Part shown: positions 7,697 through 16,438 of the stretch, piece after piece
Position numbering within the stretch: position 1 is the first letter of the stretch
How the letters are laid out: each line of letters starts with the position of its first letter
NCBI GenBank assembly: GCA_937915285.1
Contig: CALDNG010000042.1
Location: 1-23,476, forward strand
Direction of reading: 5' to 3'
DNA from: an uncultured Desulfomonile sp.
Lineage (GTDB): Bacteria > Desulfobacterota > Desulfomonilia > Desulfomonilales > Desulfomonilaceae
Length of the DNA stretch: 23,476 bases
Notes under the pieces: model-generated
Told to the model about the DNA's origin: nothing
What the model saw: only the letters and a program-made list of their open reading frames with translations
The model's database searches: none
Made by a program: the position numbers and the translations under genes

Positions 7697-8010
7697 TATT
7701 TTTTTGAAAACAACACACACAACGCGATTGTGATCGCATATATTGTTGCGAAGTGTGGCAAATAGTTTTTCGTTTGTGTCCAGGCCCTTGACAACAACGT
7801 CGGATCGTTCCGGTATACTTCTATGACCGAAGGCAGTTCGACGATCACAAGTATGATGCTTAGGAGAATTGCTGTCGCTGTAGTCGCCATGTCGAACCAG
7901 AACCGCAGGCAGGATCGATTCTCCAACCCCAGTATCTTGCGGAGCTCCTGAGCCCTTACGACATCTTGTTGTCGCGCATCCTCTTCCTTACGCCATTTTT
8001 CCCAATCCAT
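7696..8010 (-). CDS. Small two-helix membrane protein before the relaxase
   Basis: The best start is ATG 8010, since GGGAGGA lies about six bases upstream; this gives 104 aa. The N-terminal 40 residues are charged and soluble (WEKWRKEEDARQQ), followed by membrane segments at about 42-60 (TTATAILLSIILVIVELP) and 85-102 (ATIYAITIALCVLF). Its stop codon overlaps the relaxase ATG, so the two are translationally coupled. No family is recognised; a role linking the transfer apparatus to the membrane is possible. It heads the minus-strand transfer operon and is divergent from the XRE regulator. Confidence 0.72.
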   Translation of the reverse strand: MDWEKWRKEEDARQQDVVRAQELRKILGLENRSCLRFWFDMATTATAILLSIILVIVELPSVIEVYRNDPTLLSRAWTQTKNYLPHFATIYAITIALCVLFSKK

Positions 8011-8046
8011 ACTCGTTCCTCCCATCACCGAAGCATAGCATCGCAT

Positions 8047-8060
8047 AACGAGAGCTCGTT
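8047..8060. promoter_or_regulatory. Palindromic operator candidate
   Basis: AACGAG-AG-CTCGTT is a six-base inverted repeat with a two-base spacer in the divergent intergenic region, just upstream of the XRE gene's -35 box. It is well placed for the XRE-type protein to control itself and the transfer operon in the other direction. Confidence 0.45.
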
Positions 8061-8074
8061 TTGCAAGACATTTG

Positions 8075-8103
8075 TTGCATTACATAAAAACTTGTGGTAT
8101 TAA
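8075..8103 (+). promoter_or_regulatory. Sigma-70-type promoter of the XRE regulator, probably leaderless
   Basis: TTGCAT (8075-8080), a 17-base spacer and TATTAA (8098-8103) make a good sigma-70 promoter. The regulator's ATG lies at 8111, so transcription should start at or next to the start codon. This fits the absence of a Shine-Dalgarno sequence there and resembles leaderless phage repressor transcripts. Confidence 0.5.
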
Positions 8104-8110
8104 ATCGAGC

Positions 8111-9001
8111 ATGAACATTCATTCTCGAATTAAGATATTGCGACTACTATGCGGAATGACTCAGGAAGAACTGGCCTCTAAGGCTGGAGTGCCACGACCA
8201 TCACTAGGGAATTACGAACAGGGCACCTATGTCCCCCGTGACAAAAGCCTGGAGCGTTTGGCAACAATATTAGACGTCGAGCCCGGATATTTACGGTACG
8301 GCTCGCCAGTTATATTTTCACAGGTGTGGTTGCCCGCTATCCCTGTCAACGTCAGGCGAAAACGAGAAACGATTGAAGACATAATTAATCTATTACCGGA
8401 ATTTGTCCTTGAGAACCATTTCACTGGCCTAGTTACGGGAACCCTTTCAGATGGTAACCGTACACTCCTCTTTGGACGGCAAAAGAATTTTGACTGTCTT
8501 CTGCTAACGAGCGCCGAATTTGCAGATAGGATAACGGCTACCGTTCATGGATTGGAGAACCATACAATAGAAGATAATCCTTTCGGCACATTGGATTCTT
8601 TTGATGAAAATTGTTTGATGTTTATATATTCAGAAATTGAAGCATTCGGATTTAAACTGGATATCTCACCAATGCGCCAAACTCTGACACGACTTGCGGC
8701 AAGAAAAACCAGAACTGTTTCCAATTTGGATGCCGTTGCCCTAGAATATGCTGCAAAAAATAAAAAAATTATAAGGGACAGATTGATAAGGGTTGCTGAT
8801 ACGATTTGTCATGAACTTTTAGGAAGAACTTCTCTGGAGCAGTTTGTCTCAGAACAAAAAGATAATCACTACATGCCCACTCTTGACGTATCATCCTATT
8901 CAGATCCTGTTTCAAAGACATTTTGCATCATTCTTAAGGCAGCCTATGATGTCTTAGCAAGCGAGGAAAAAATCAATCGTTCTTATCCTACTAATCCATA
9001 A
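8111..9001 (+). CDS. XRE-family transcriptional regulator with unknown C-terminal domain
   Basis: The chosen start at 8111 gives 296 aa; an in-frame ATG at 8072 would add 13 residues but lies upstream of the likely -10 box. Residues about 3-60 are a Cro/C1-type helix-turn-helix (IKILRLLCGMTQEELA, VPRPSLGNYEQG). The remaining 230 residues match nothing I recognise and lack peptidase Ser/Lys signatures of LexA-like repressors. It sits 29 bases before the helicase gene, in the same direction, and divergent from the transfer operon, so it is positioned to control both. Base composition is more AT-rich than the following operon. Confidence 0.82.
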   Translation: MNIHSRIKILRLLCGMTQEELASKAGVPRPSLGNYEQGTYVPRDKSLERLATILDVEPGYLRYGSPVIFSQVWLPAIPVNVRRKRETIEDIINLLPEFVLENHFTGLVTGTLSDGNRTLLFGRQKNFDCLLLTSAEFADRITATVHGLENHTIEDNPFGTLDSFDENCLMFIYSEIEAFGFKLDISPMRQTLTRLAARKTRTVSNLDAVALEYAAKNKKIIRDRLIRVADTICHELLGRTSLEQFVSEQKDNHYMPTLDVSSYSDPVSKTFCIILKAAYDVLASEEKINRSYPTNP

Positions 9002-9030
9002 CCGAAACTCAGCTAACACTGGAGAACGAG

Positions 9031-12000
9031 ATGTCCACCCGCTTCTTTACCAATGCAGGCGATAACACTCTACTCAACAAGTTCAAGGGAATTTTTGAGC
9101 ACAATAAAGACATTGAATTCTTTGATGCCCTTGTAGGGTATCTGCGGGCATCCGGCTACTTTTCGATCCGCCCGTTCCTTCAGCATGTCCCCAACATCCG
9201 CATTCTTGTTGGAATCAATGTCGATACAATCATCTCCGACTACCATAGGCAGGGTCTGCTGTTTCATCCAGATACGGATCGGGCGGTGGAAGAGTTCCGG
9301 AAGGCATTACGAGACGATATTCAGGACGCACGCTACACCAAAGAGGTGGAAGATGGGATTGTCCAGTTTGTTGAAGATGTGGTGACAAAAAAGCTGGAAA
9401 TACGTGCCCATCCGTCAAAGCGACTTCACGCCAAAATCTATATTTTCAGGCCGACCGGCTTCAACGAGCATAAGGCCGGCGCTGTTATTACCGGCTCGTC
9501 AAACCTTACCGATGCCGGACTAGGTACCAGGGAAACTCAGAGGAACTATGAGTTCAATGTCCTGCTCAACTCATTCGAAGATGTACAGTTTGCCACCCAG
9601 GAATTTGAGAATCTATGGAAGGAAGGGGTTTCCATTCTTCCTAAAGACGTTTCAAAGGTTAAGGATGATTCCTATTTGCGCGCCGATTTGACGCCATTTG
9701 AACTCTACATCAAGTTTCTAGTGGAGTATTTTGGCTCTGCAATCGAGTTTGATCCGAATGCCATCACCGATCTTCCTGAAGGCTTTCTGCGCCTGTCCTA
9801 CCAGGTTGATGCCGTAAAGCTGGGGTTCGACTTACTCCAGAAACATAATGGGTTCTTCCTCGCTGATGTAGTCGGTCTCGGGAAGACCATTATCGCCACG
9901 TTGATCGCGAAAAAGTTTTTTTTCCACAACGGCTTTCCCGAGCATCGGTCCCATACACTCATTATTGTCCCACCAACGCTCAAGGATTCATGGGAAAAAA
10001 CCTTGGAGAAGTTTAGGTTGGACAACTATAAACTGATATCCAACGGCAGTCTGCATAAGCTAACACACCCTGAAAAATACGACCTTGTTATCATTGATGA
10101 GGCTCACAAGTTCCGCAACGACACCGCCGAGGCATATGATCAACTCCAGAGAATCTGCAAGACACCGACAAAGCATCGCCTAAAGGATGGCGGGCTGGCG
10201 AGGAAAAAGGTGATTCTCGTTTCAGCAACCCCGCTCAATAATCGCCCCGCTGACATCCGCAACCTGATTCTTCTTTTTCAGGACGGCAAAGACTCAACCT
10301 TGGAAGTCGGCAACCTTCAGCGTTTTTTCTATAGCCGGATCAAAGAGTACGAAAATGCACTCCGAAATCTCGACGCCAGAGCTGCCCGCCGTGAGGTCAA
10401 GCGTATTTACGAACTGATCCGGGAGAAGATCGTGACGCATCTCACTGTCCGACGTACAAGGACCGACCTCATGGAGCATAGCGACTACAAAAAAGACCTG
10501 GATGACCAAGGGATTATTTTCCCAAAAGTAGAGAAGCCTCACAAGATCCTTTACCAGCTCGAGCCTGATTTGGAGCGCCTCTATGACCACACTATCAAAG
10601 TACTGTCAAATGATTTGGTATACAACCGCTATCGCGCCATCGGCTTTTTAAAGCCCGAGAAAAAGGGGAAATACCAGAACGCAGACCGGATTTCTTCACA
10701 GCTGGCCAATATAATGAAGACCCTGTTGGTGAAAAGGCTCGATAGCAGCTTTCACGCATTCAGAGAGTCGCTGCTCCGGTTCAAGAATGCCACCGGTGCA
10801 ATGCTCGGCATGTTTGAGAAAGGGACCATCTACATAGCGCCAAACCTCGATGTCTCGACATATATCCTGGAAGGACGCGAGGACGAACTCATCGCCAAGA
10901 TTGCCGAGAAACAGGCGACCGACCCAACCATAGAGATCTGCACTCCGGATGACTTTCGCGATGATTTCCTGGAAGGTCTCCGCAGGGATTACGAGATCCT
11001 CGACGCCCTCTGCAAGCAGTGGTTCAAGGTAAAAAACGACCCGAAATTCGATGAGTTTCTGCTCTATCTCAGGACGGAATTTTTTGACCGCAACATCAAC
11101 CACGGTGGCAAGCTGGTTCTGTTTTCCGAGGCAAAGGAGACCACCGATTACCTGAAGAAGGAGCTTGGCAAAAACGGCTTTGATAAAGTCCTGAGTATCG
11201 ATTCCCACAACCGCAAGGAACGAATGCCGACCGTCAGGGCCAACTTCGACGCCAATCTTCCCCCCGATCAGCAAGTGAATGATTTCTCGATCCTTATTTC
11301 AACCGAGGTATTGGCAGAAGGGGTCAACCTCCACCGTTCAAACGTCATCGTCAATTACGATACGCCGTGGAACGCCACCCGGCTGATGCAGCGGATCGGC
11401 CGCGTCAACCGTATCGGTACGACCGCTTCGAAAATCCATATCTATAATTTCTATCCTACCGCCAGGGTTGATAATGACATCGAATTGCAGAAGAAGGCGA
11501 TTATGAAGCTCCAGGCGTTCCACTCGGCCCTTGGAGAAGACAGCCAGATATATTCCGAGGATGAGGAATTCGAATCATTTGGTTTGTTCGATAAGGACTT
11601 TCAGGAAGAAAAGGATGAGAGGCTTTCTCTGCTCATGGAACTCCGCATGTTCAAGAGAGATAATCCCGAAAAATTTCGCCGCATCCGCAACCTGCCCTTG
11701 CGTGCCCGTACCGGGAGGAAACTGCCGGATTTGGCCCGGAAGTCCGTCACGTTCATAAGGAACCAGCGACGTGACGCCTTTTACAACCTTGGTCCTGTTG
11801 AGGAAATTGAAGAACTGAGCTTTCTGGAGACTGCCCGAATCTTCCGCGCAGCCGTTGATGAACCGCTTCTCCCGCTTCACGAGCGGCATCATGATCATAT
11901 CAACCTTGCCATTCAGGATTTTGCGGACAAATTGCAGGCCGATGCCGTCCAGCATCGGGTGGTCGATACCTCCCAGGGACCGAATGAGCGAAAGGCTCTC

Positions 12001-12306
12001 ACCTATCTTGATGCCTTCCTCAAATTACCCTTCATCTCCGAGGCGGAAAAAAAGCGGATACTTGCCGCAAAGCATGCCGTAAAGCTCGCCAAGTTCACCC
12101 AGCTCCAGCGTGCAGTAAATGACCTGGCGAAAAATCAGAAAAAGATGGCTGTGACTACAGTTGTTCTTCTGGAGAAGCTGATGGAAATCCTCAATCGCTA
12201 TCCTCTTGATACGGAATTCGATAATGGGGCACATCCATTGGTCATCATCCAAAGTGCCGGTGAATTGCGACCGGAAATCATCATTTCGGAGTCCTTCTCT
12301 TCATGA
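9031..12306 (+). CDS. PLD-nuclease / SNF2-like helicase (restriction subunit)
   Basis: The 1091-aa product starts with a phospholipase-D-like nuclease domain (about 1-200) carrying H133-A-K135 (RLHAKIYIF) and GSSNLTDAGL, the HxK...GSxN signature. An SF2 helicase core follows: Walker A VVGLGKT (about 283-289), DEAH box IIDEAHKF (about 355), SATPLNN, and C-terminal motifs STEVLAEGVNL and QRIGRVNRIG. Such proteins translocate on and cut DNA in defence systems; DrmD of class 1 DISARM is a comparable helicase. GGAGA lies five bases before ATG. Its stop overlaps the methyltransferase start (ATGA), implying a fixed complex. The usual DISARM partners DrmA and DrmB are absent. Confidence 0.9.
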   Translation: MSTRFFTNAGDNTLLNKFKGIFEHNKDIEFFDALVGYLRASGYFSIRPFLQHVPNIRILVGINVDTIISDYHRQGLLFHPDTDRAVEEFRKALRDDIQDARYTKEVEDGIVQFVEDVVTKKLEIRAHPSKRLHAKIYIFRPTGFNEHKAGAVITGSSNLTDAGLGTRETQRNYEFNVLLNSFEDVQFATQEFENLWKEGVSILPKDVSKVKDDSYLRADLTPFELYIKFLVEYFGSAIEFDPNAITDLPEGFLRLSYQVDAVKLGFDLLQKHNGFFLADVVGLGKTIIATLIAKKFFFHNGFPEHRSHTLIIVPPTLKDSWEKTLEKFRLDNYKLISNGSLHKLTHPEKYDLVIIDEAHKFRNDTAEAYDQLQRICKTPTKHRLKDGGLARKKVILVSATPLNNRPADIRNLILLFQDGKDSTLEVGNLQRFFYSRIKEYENALRNLDARAARREVKRIYELIREKIVTHLTVRRTRTDLMEHSDYKKDLDDQGIIFPKVEKPHKILYQLEPDLERLYDHTIKVLSNDLVYNRYRAIGFLKPEKKGKYQNADRISSQLANIMKTLLVKRLDSSFHAFRESLLRFKNATGAMLGMFEKGTIYIAPNLDVSTYILEGREDELIAKIAEKQATDPTIEICTPDDFRDDFLEGLRRDYEILDALCKQWFKVKNDPKFDEFLLYLRTEFFDRNINHGGKLVLFSEAKETTDYLKKELGKNGFDKVLSIDSHNRKERMPTVRANFDANLPPDQQVNDFSILISTEVLAEGVNLHRSNVIVNYDTPWNATRLMQRIGRVNRIGTTASKIHIYNFYPTARVDNDIELQKKAIMKLQAFHSALGEDSQIYSEDEEFESFGLFDKDFQEEKDERLSLLMELRMFKRDNPEKFRRIRNLPLRARTGRKLPDLARKSVTFIRNQRRDAFYNLGPVEEIEELSFLETARIFRAAVDEPLLPLHERHHDHINLAIQDFADKLQADAVQHRVVDTSQGPNERKALTYLDAFLKLPFISEAEKKRILAAKHAVKLAKFTQLQRAVNDLAKNQKKMAVTTVVLLEKLMEILNRYPLDTEFDNGAHPLVIIQSAGELRPEIIISESFSS

Positions 12307-15300
12307 TCCTTGACGAACTGAAACGGATACTTCAGCAGCCATACAACTGGACCGCCTGGCAGGCGGTACTGCGGGAGGTATTTCCCAACGTATCCATCCT
12401 TGCCCAACCCCACGCCATCGCCTGCGGCCATGAGGATGTGGAATCTTTCCTGGAACTTGGGAACGTCCGATTGCACGACGATAAAATGCTGGCGATTTTT
12501 GAAGTCAGATTGAAACCCCGTAAGAGGATACAGCGTAATCGTGTCGAGCTACGCAATCTCGTCGCGGGGAAGATCGACCAGGAGACCAGTCATGGCGTGC
12601 TCGTCATCTTCACCGGCCATGACGACGATTACCGCTTTACCTTTGCTGCCAGAGAATCTGAGTTCAACGATGACGGCGAATTTGTCGAACGGCAAACTGC
12701 GACCAAACGCTTCACCTATCTCCTTGGTCCTCACGAAACTTGCACCACTGCAGCCAGGCGGTTCATTCAGCTTGCCGACAAGCGGGACCGGGCAAGCCTT
12801 GTCGATGTTGTTGACGCCTTCTCGGTCGAGAAGCTTAACAAAGAATTTTTTGACAAATATAAAGACCACTATGCCGCGTTTGTCAGCCATTTGCTGGCCG
12901 GCGACCTGCCGCAGCGCGTGTTTGGTATTCCTCTGCTGGCGGATGAAAAAGAGCAGGACAAGGCCAACAAGCCGGTGCGCGACTTCGTCAAGCGCCTGCT
13001 GGGGCGGCTGGTTTTCCTGCACTTTCTGCAAAAGAAAGGTTGGCTGGGTTGCCCGGCTGAACGCGCCGATTGGGCTGAAGGCGATCGCAACTTTGTGCAA
13101 AACCTTTTCCTGACCTGTCAGAACAAGGAAAGATTCTACTCTACTCGACTGGTACCTCTTTTTTTCGAGGCGCTCAATCGGCCGGATCGCACTAATGACC
13201 TGTTTCCAGTCACCGGGTCACGGGTGCCGTACCTGAACGGCGGTCTGTTCGAGTATGAACATGTGCCAAATGGTCACGAATTACTTCAGGTCGATGGCCT
13301 CGACTTTCCGGCCGAGTTGTTCGAAGAGTTGCTGGAGTTCTTTTCGCAGTACAATTTCACCATCGATGAGAACGATCCGGACGACCATGAAGTCGGGATC
13401 GACCCGGAGATGCTTGGACATATCTTCGAAAACCTGCTGGAGGACAACAAGGACAAAGGCGCCTATTACACTCCAAAACCCGTTGTCCAGTATATGTGTC
13501 AGCAGAGCCTCATCCACTACTTGCAGCGGCATCTGGGCGAATTTGAGGAACTGGCGCAACTGGTACGCTTCAAGGATGTTGGATCGCTCAATGACAAGAA
13601 CAACTGGATACGGAAGAACGCCCGCGTTATCGAGGAGTTGATCGACCGGGTTAAAATATGCGATCCGGCAATTGGCTCCGGCGCCTTTCCAATTGGGCTG
13701 TTGCAGGAAATCTATTGGATCAAGCTCACTCTCGACTGGACACTCGACCCGGCGGAGACCAAGCTGAAGATCATCCAGAATTCCATTTATGGTGTTGATA
13801 TCGATGCCGGAGCGGTGGAAATCGCCAGGCTCCGTTTCTGGCTATCCCTGATTGTTGATGAAGACGAACCCCGGCCGCTCCCAAACCTGGATTACAAAAT
13901 AATGCAGGGAGACTCACTGCTGGAGTCGTTCGAGGGAGTACCGCTCAGCAATCTGCATGTGGCAAAGGCCCACAAACTGACAATTATTGAAAAAAGCGGA
14001 CAAGTCCAGATGTTTCCGGACACCCCCTTGCTTTGCCATGCCGACCTGGAACGCACTCAAGAGATTCTTGAACTGATACAAAACTATTTTGGCGAAACCG
14101 AGCCGATTCGCAAGCAGGAGATTCATCAGCGTATTGACAGATTCGTTCTTGACCATATTGATTACAACTTGAAGCTTGCCAAGGAAAAGTTGGAGATCGA
14201 GCTTCACCAGCATCGTGTTGTTATCAGAGAAAAACAGAAGAAGCTGAAGGGATGGAAGCCGTCCAAGAAGACTGAGCAGCGCATTGCGGCGCTGGAAGCT
14301 GAAATAGAGGCCATCGAACTGAAAATGGCCAGGCTGCGGGACTTGGAAGAAAGACCGGAGCGTCCCTATTTTTTATGGCATCTCTTTTTTCAGGATGTAT
14401 TCGAGCAAGGCGGATTTGATATCGTCATCGGCAATCCACCTTATGTGCGGGCAGACAACCCCGACATTGCGAAAGAACGGAGTGCCGTACAGAACGAAAA
14501 ACGTAATGGTGAACCTCTGTATCAAACCCTCTGGGAAAAATGGGATTTATACGTCGCGTTCATCGAACTGGGCCAACGTATCCTGCGCGAGAATGGCGTT
14601 GAAACCATGATTGTCTCCGATGCCTATTGCCACTCGAAATATGCGATAAAATCGCAGAAATGGTTCCTTGAAAACGCTCTTGTCCGGCGCCTCGATTTTC
14701 TAGGGACTCTGCAAATCTTTGATGCAGGCGTCCGTAACATGATCTTCTTTTACGAAAAGGCCGACGGATCGGAAAACCAGCCTGAACGTAGGCTGCACAC
14801 GGAATCTTTCGGCAATGTCACCCTACTGCGCACTGCACCGCAACGTGAACTGAATGAACGGTCTTTTTTTCCAGAGGAACAAAAACTGAAAAATTTCGGA
14901 GCCCCAACCGTTAGCCTTTCTGAAATTTGTTACATTTCAAAAGGAATGGTGGTGCATGCTAACGAAAAGAAGGCACAAGGGGCCTTTGAATTAAAGCATC
15001 TTGTAATTGAAGCAAAGGATGGAACGCACCCCAAGCCCTTTGTAGAGGGAAAAAATCTCTCCCGCTGGATACCGACCGCAAATCGCTGGCTGGAGTGGGG
15101 CACAGCACGAGCACCAGATTTGTTCAGTCGTCCGACGTTTCCCGAATTGTATGAGGTGCCGGAAAAGTTAATGTCGGTGGACATGGCAGCGGGCGTAAGC
15201 CACCTCAAAGTGGCATACGATAGCTCTCAGCTCTACCATAATCATTCTGCGTGGTCTTTCGTTCCTTGGCATTTACTTGCTGGCGTGCGCAATAACTCCC

Positions 15301-15677
15301 TCAAGAAAGTTGCCCGTTATGACGATGAACCGAGACGAGAGAACCTACCTGACCGACTTAAGTTGGAAGAAACAAGCCGACGCTTCAATGCCAAATATTT
15401 GCTGGCAACCATGAACTCTTCGGTTGCCCGTGACTTCCTCCGCGCCAACCGCCGTAGCAACATCCATCTCTATCCCGACGACTGGAAAAAATTGCCAATA
15501 CCCGATGTGCCCACTGAGTTGCAGGCTCCAGTCATCACCCTTGTTGATCAAATCCTTGCCGCTAAACAGATGAATCCCCAAACCGATGTTACGGCGCTTG
15601 AGACTGAAGTGGACCAGTTGGTTTCCAATTTATACGGGCTGCCGAATAATGCCGCACTGGAAGAGGAGAAAACGTGA
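12303..15677 (+). CDS. Eco57I/type IIG-like adenine-specific DNA methyltransferase with specificity region
   Basis: The 1124-aa protein has an N-terminal region of about 350 residues, then the SAM-binding motif DPAIGSGAF (454-462) and the catalytic motif NPPY (711-714), the order of gamma-type N6-adenine methyltransferases. A charged coiled coil (about 635-690) separates the two motifs, and the last 350 or so residues resemble a target-recognition and C-terminal helical region. There is no clear PD-(D/E)XK nuclease in it that I can identify. It overlaps the helicase upstream and the next gene downstream (GTGA), so the three are translationally coupled. It likely marks self DNA and supplies sequence specificity to the PLD-helicase. 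Confidence 0.9.
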   Translation: MILDELKRILQQPYNWTAWQAVLREVFPNVSILAQPHAIACGHEDVESFLELGNVRLHDDKMLAIFEVRLKPRKRIQRNRVELRNLVAGKIDQETSHGVLVIFTGHDDDYRFTFAARESEFNDDGEFVERQTATKRFTYLLGPHETCTTAARRFIQLADKRDRASLVDVVDAFSVEKLNKEFFDKYKDHYAAFVSHLLAGDLPQRVFGIPLLADEKEQDKANKPVRDFVKRLLGRLVFLHFLQKKGWLGCPAERADWAEGDRNFVQNLFLTCQNKERFYSTRLVPLFFEALNRPDRTNDLFPVTGSRVPYLNGGLFEYEHVPNGHELLQVDGLDFPAELFEELLEFFSQYNFTIDENDPDDHEVGIDPEMLGHIFENLLEDNKDKGAYYTPKPVVQYMCQQSLIHYLQRHLGEFEELAQLVRFKDVGSLNDKNNWIRKNARVIEELIDRVKICDPAIGSGAFPIGLLQEIYWIKLTLDWTLDPAETKLKIIQNSIYGVDIDAGAVEIARLRFWLSLIVDEDEPRPLPNLDYKIMQGDSLLESFEGVPLSNLHVAKAHKLTIIEKSGQVQMFPDTPLLCHADLERTQEILELIQNYFGETEPIRKQEIHQRIDRFVLDHIDYNLKLAKEKLEIELHQHRVVIREKQKKLKGWKPSKKTEQRIAALEAEIEAIELKMARLRDLEERPERPYFLWHLFFQDVFEQGGFDIVIGNPPYVRADNPDIAKERSAVQNEKRNGEPLYQTLWEKWDLYVAFIELGQRILRENGVETMIVSDAYCHSKYAIKSQKWFLENALVRRLDFLGTLQIFDAGVRNMIFFYEKADGSENQPERRLHTESFGNVTLLRTAPQRELNERSFFPEEQKLKNFGAPTVSLSEICYISKGMVVHANEKKAQGAFELKHLVIEAKDGTHPKPFVEGKNLSRWIPTANRWLEWGTARAPDLFSRPTFPELYEVPEKLMSVDMAAGVSHLKVAYDSSQLYHNHSAWSFVPWHLLAGVRNNSLKKVARYDDEPRRENLPDRLKLEETSRRFNAKYLLATMNSSVARDFLRANRRSNIHLYPDDWKKLPIPDVPTELQAPVITLVDQILAAKQMNPQTDVTALETEVDQLVSNLYGLPNNAALEEEKT

Positions 15678-16396
15678 AGAACACGACCTCCTCAAGAAAA
15701 GCCGCATTATTTTCTGGCGTCCTTCCTGTTCTCAAAGAGCAAAGCGCCTATTTCACCCTCGCCGCCGTCAAACGCGCCTTGTCAGAAGCACAAATCGAGC
15801 TAGCCGACGATACGCTCCGGGCATACATGAGCGAGGCCATGGGTACCGGCATTGTCGGCAATGCCGGCCGGGGATGGTACAGCCGTCATACAAAGCCGGT
15901 AAGCCTCGACCCCAAGCCGGTCGCAAAGATAATCCGGGCAGTGAAGAAGGCATTCCCGCTCCTTGATTTCTGCTGCTGGTCCACGGCCCAGTTCAACCCC
16001 TTTGCCCACCACCTTATCGCCCAGCCGACGGTTTTGTTGTACGCCGAAAGCGATACCCTTGAAATTGTGGCTGACCACTTACGCGACTCGGGTTGGAACT
16101 CCTGGGCCAATCCCGGCAAAGCCGACGTGGAACGTTTTGTCCGGCCGGGAGAAGGAACCGTCGTTCTCCGGCCAGCCAAGATAGGTCAGCCCGAAGTTAA
16201 GGACCATGTTGCTCCCATTGAAAAAGCCCTGGTTGATCTGATAGTCGAAGCCAACAAGCTGCACCTGATGGACGCCGCGGAAGTGCAGCGGATTATTGAC
16301 ACGGTTCTCGGCTCTGGATTGCTGCAACTGACTGTTTTGTCTGGATATGCCGAGGATTTGAAGAAAAAATTTGAGAGCAAGGAGTTAACCCATTAA
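15674..16396 (+). CDS. AbiEi/DUF6577-like winged-helix protein, probable antitoxin
   Basis: The start is GTG 15674, overlapping the methyltransferase stop, with GAGGAGA upstream; 240 aa. The first 70 residues form a probable winged helix (VLKEQSAYFTLAAVKRALSE ... GIVGNAGRGWYSRH), the fold that lets AbiEi antitoxins repress their operon. The remainder (LDFCCWSTAQFNPF onward) resembles the C-terminal domain of AbiEi-like/DUF6577 proteins that sit next to AbiEii toxins. The next gene is such a toxin, supporting an antitoxin role. The stop codon lies inside a long hairpin that precedes the toxin gene. Confidence 0.72.
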   Translation: MKNTTSSRKAALFSGVLPVLKEQSAYFTLAAVKRALSEAQIELADDTLRAYMSEAMGTGIVGNAGRGWYSRHTKPVSLDPKPVAKIIRAVKKAFPLLDFCCWSTAQFNPFAHHLIAQPTVLLYAESDTLEIVADHLRDSGWNSWANPGKADVERFVRPGEGTVVLRPAKIGQPEVKDHVAPIEKALVDLIVEANKLHLMDAAEVQRIIDTVLGSGLLQLTVLSGYAEDLKKKFESKELTH

Positions 16397-16433
16397 CTCC
16401 ACATTTATTCACAAATGTGGAGTTAATGGGTTA
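16386..16433 (+). promoter_or_regulatory. Perfect 21-bp hairpin between antitoxin and toxin genes
   Basis: Positions 16386-16406 and 16413-16433 are exact reverse complements with a six-base loop (ATTCAC). The left arm covers the antitoxin stop codon. The right arm contains GGAG at 16419-16422, the only Shine-Dalgarno-like sequence before the toxin ATG (16439). GGAGTTA also begins at 16381 and is repeated inverted at 16394-16400, giving a nested palindrome. There is no U-run, so it is not a classic terminator. It may be a DNA operator, an RNA structure that limits toxin translation, or both. Confidence 0.75.
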
Positions 16434-16438
16434 TAAAC

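Noticed and set aside
8072..8110. Upstream ATG at 8072 as start of the XRE regulator
   Set aside because: It precedes the likely promoter, and the added residues are not part of the HTH domain; 8111 is preferred.
9031..15677. Complete DISARM or BREX system
   Set aside because: A helicase and methyltransferase are present, but drmA, drmB, pglZ and brxC-type genes are absent.
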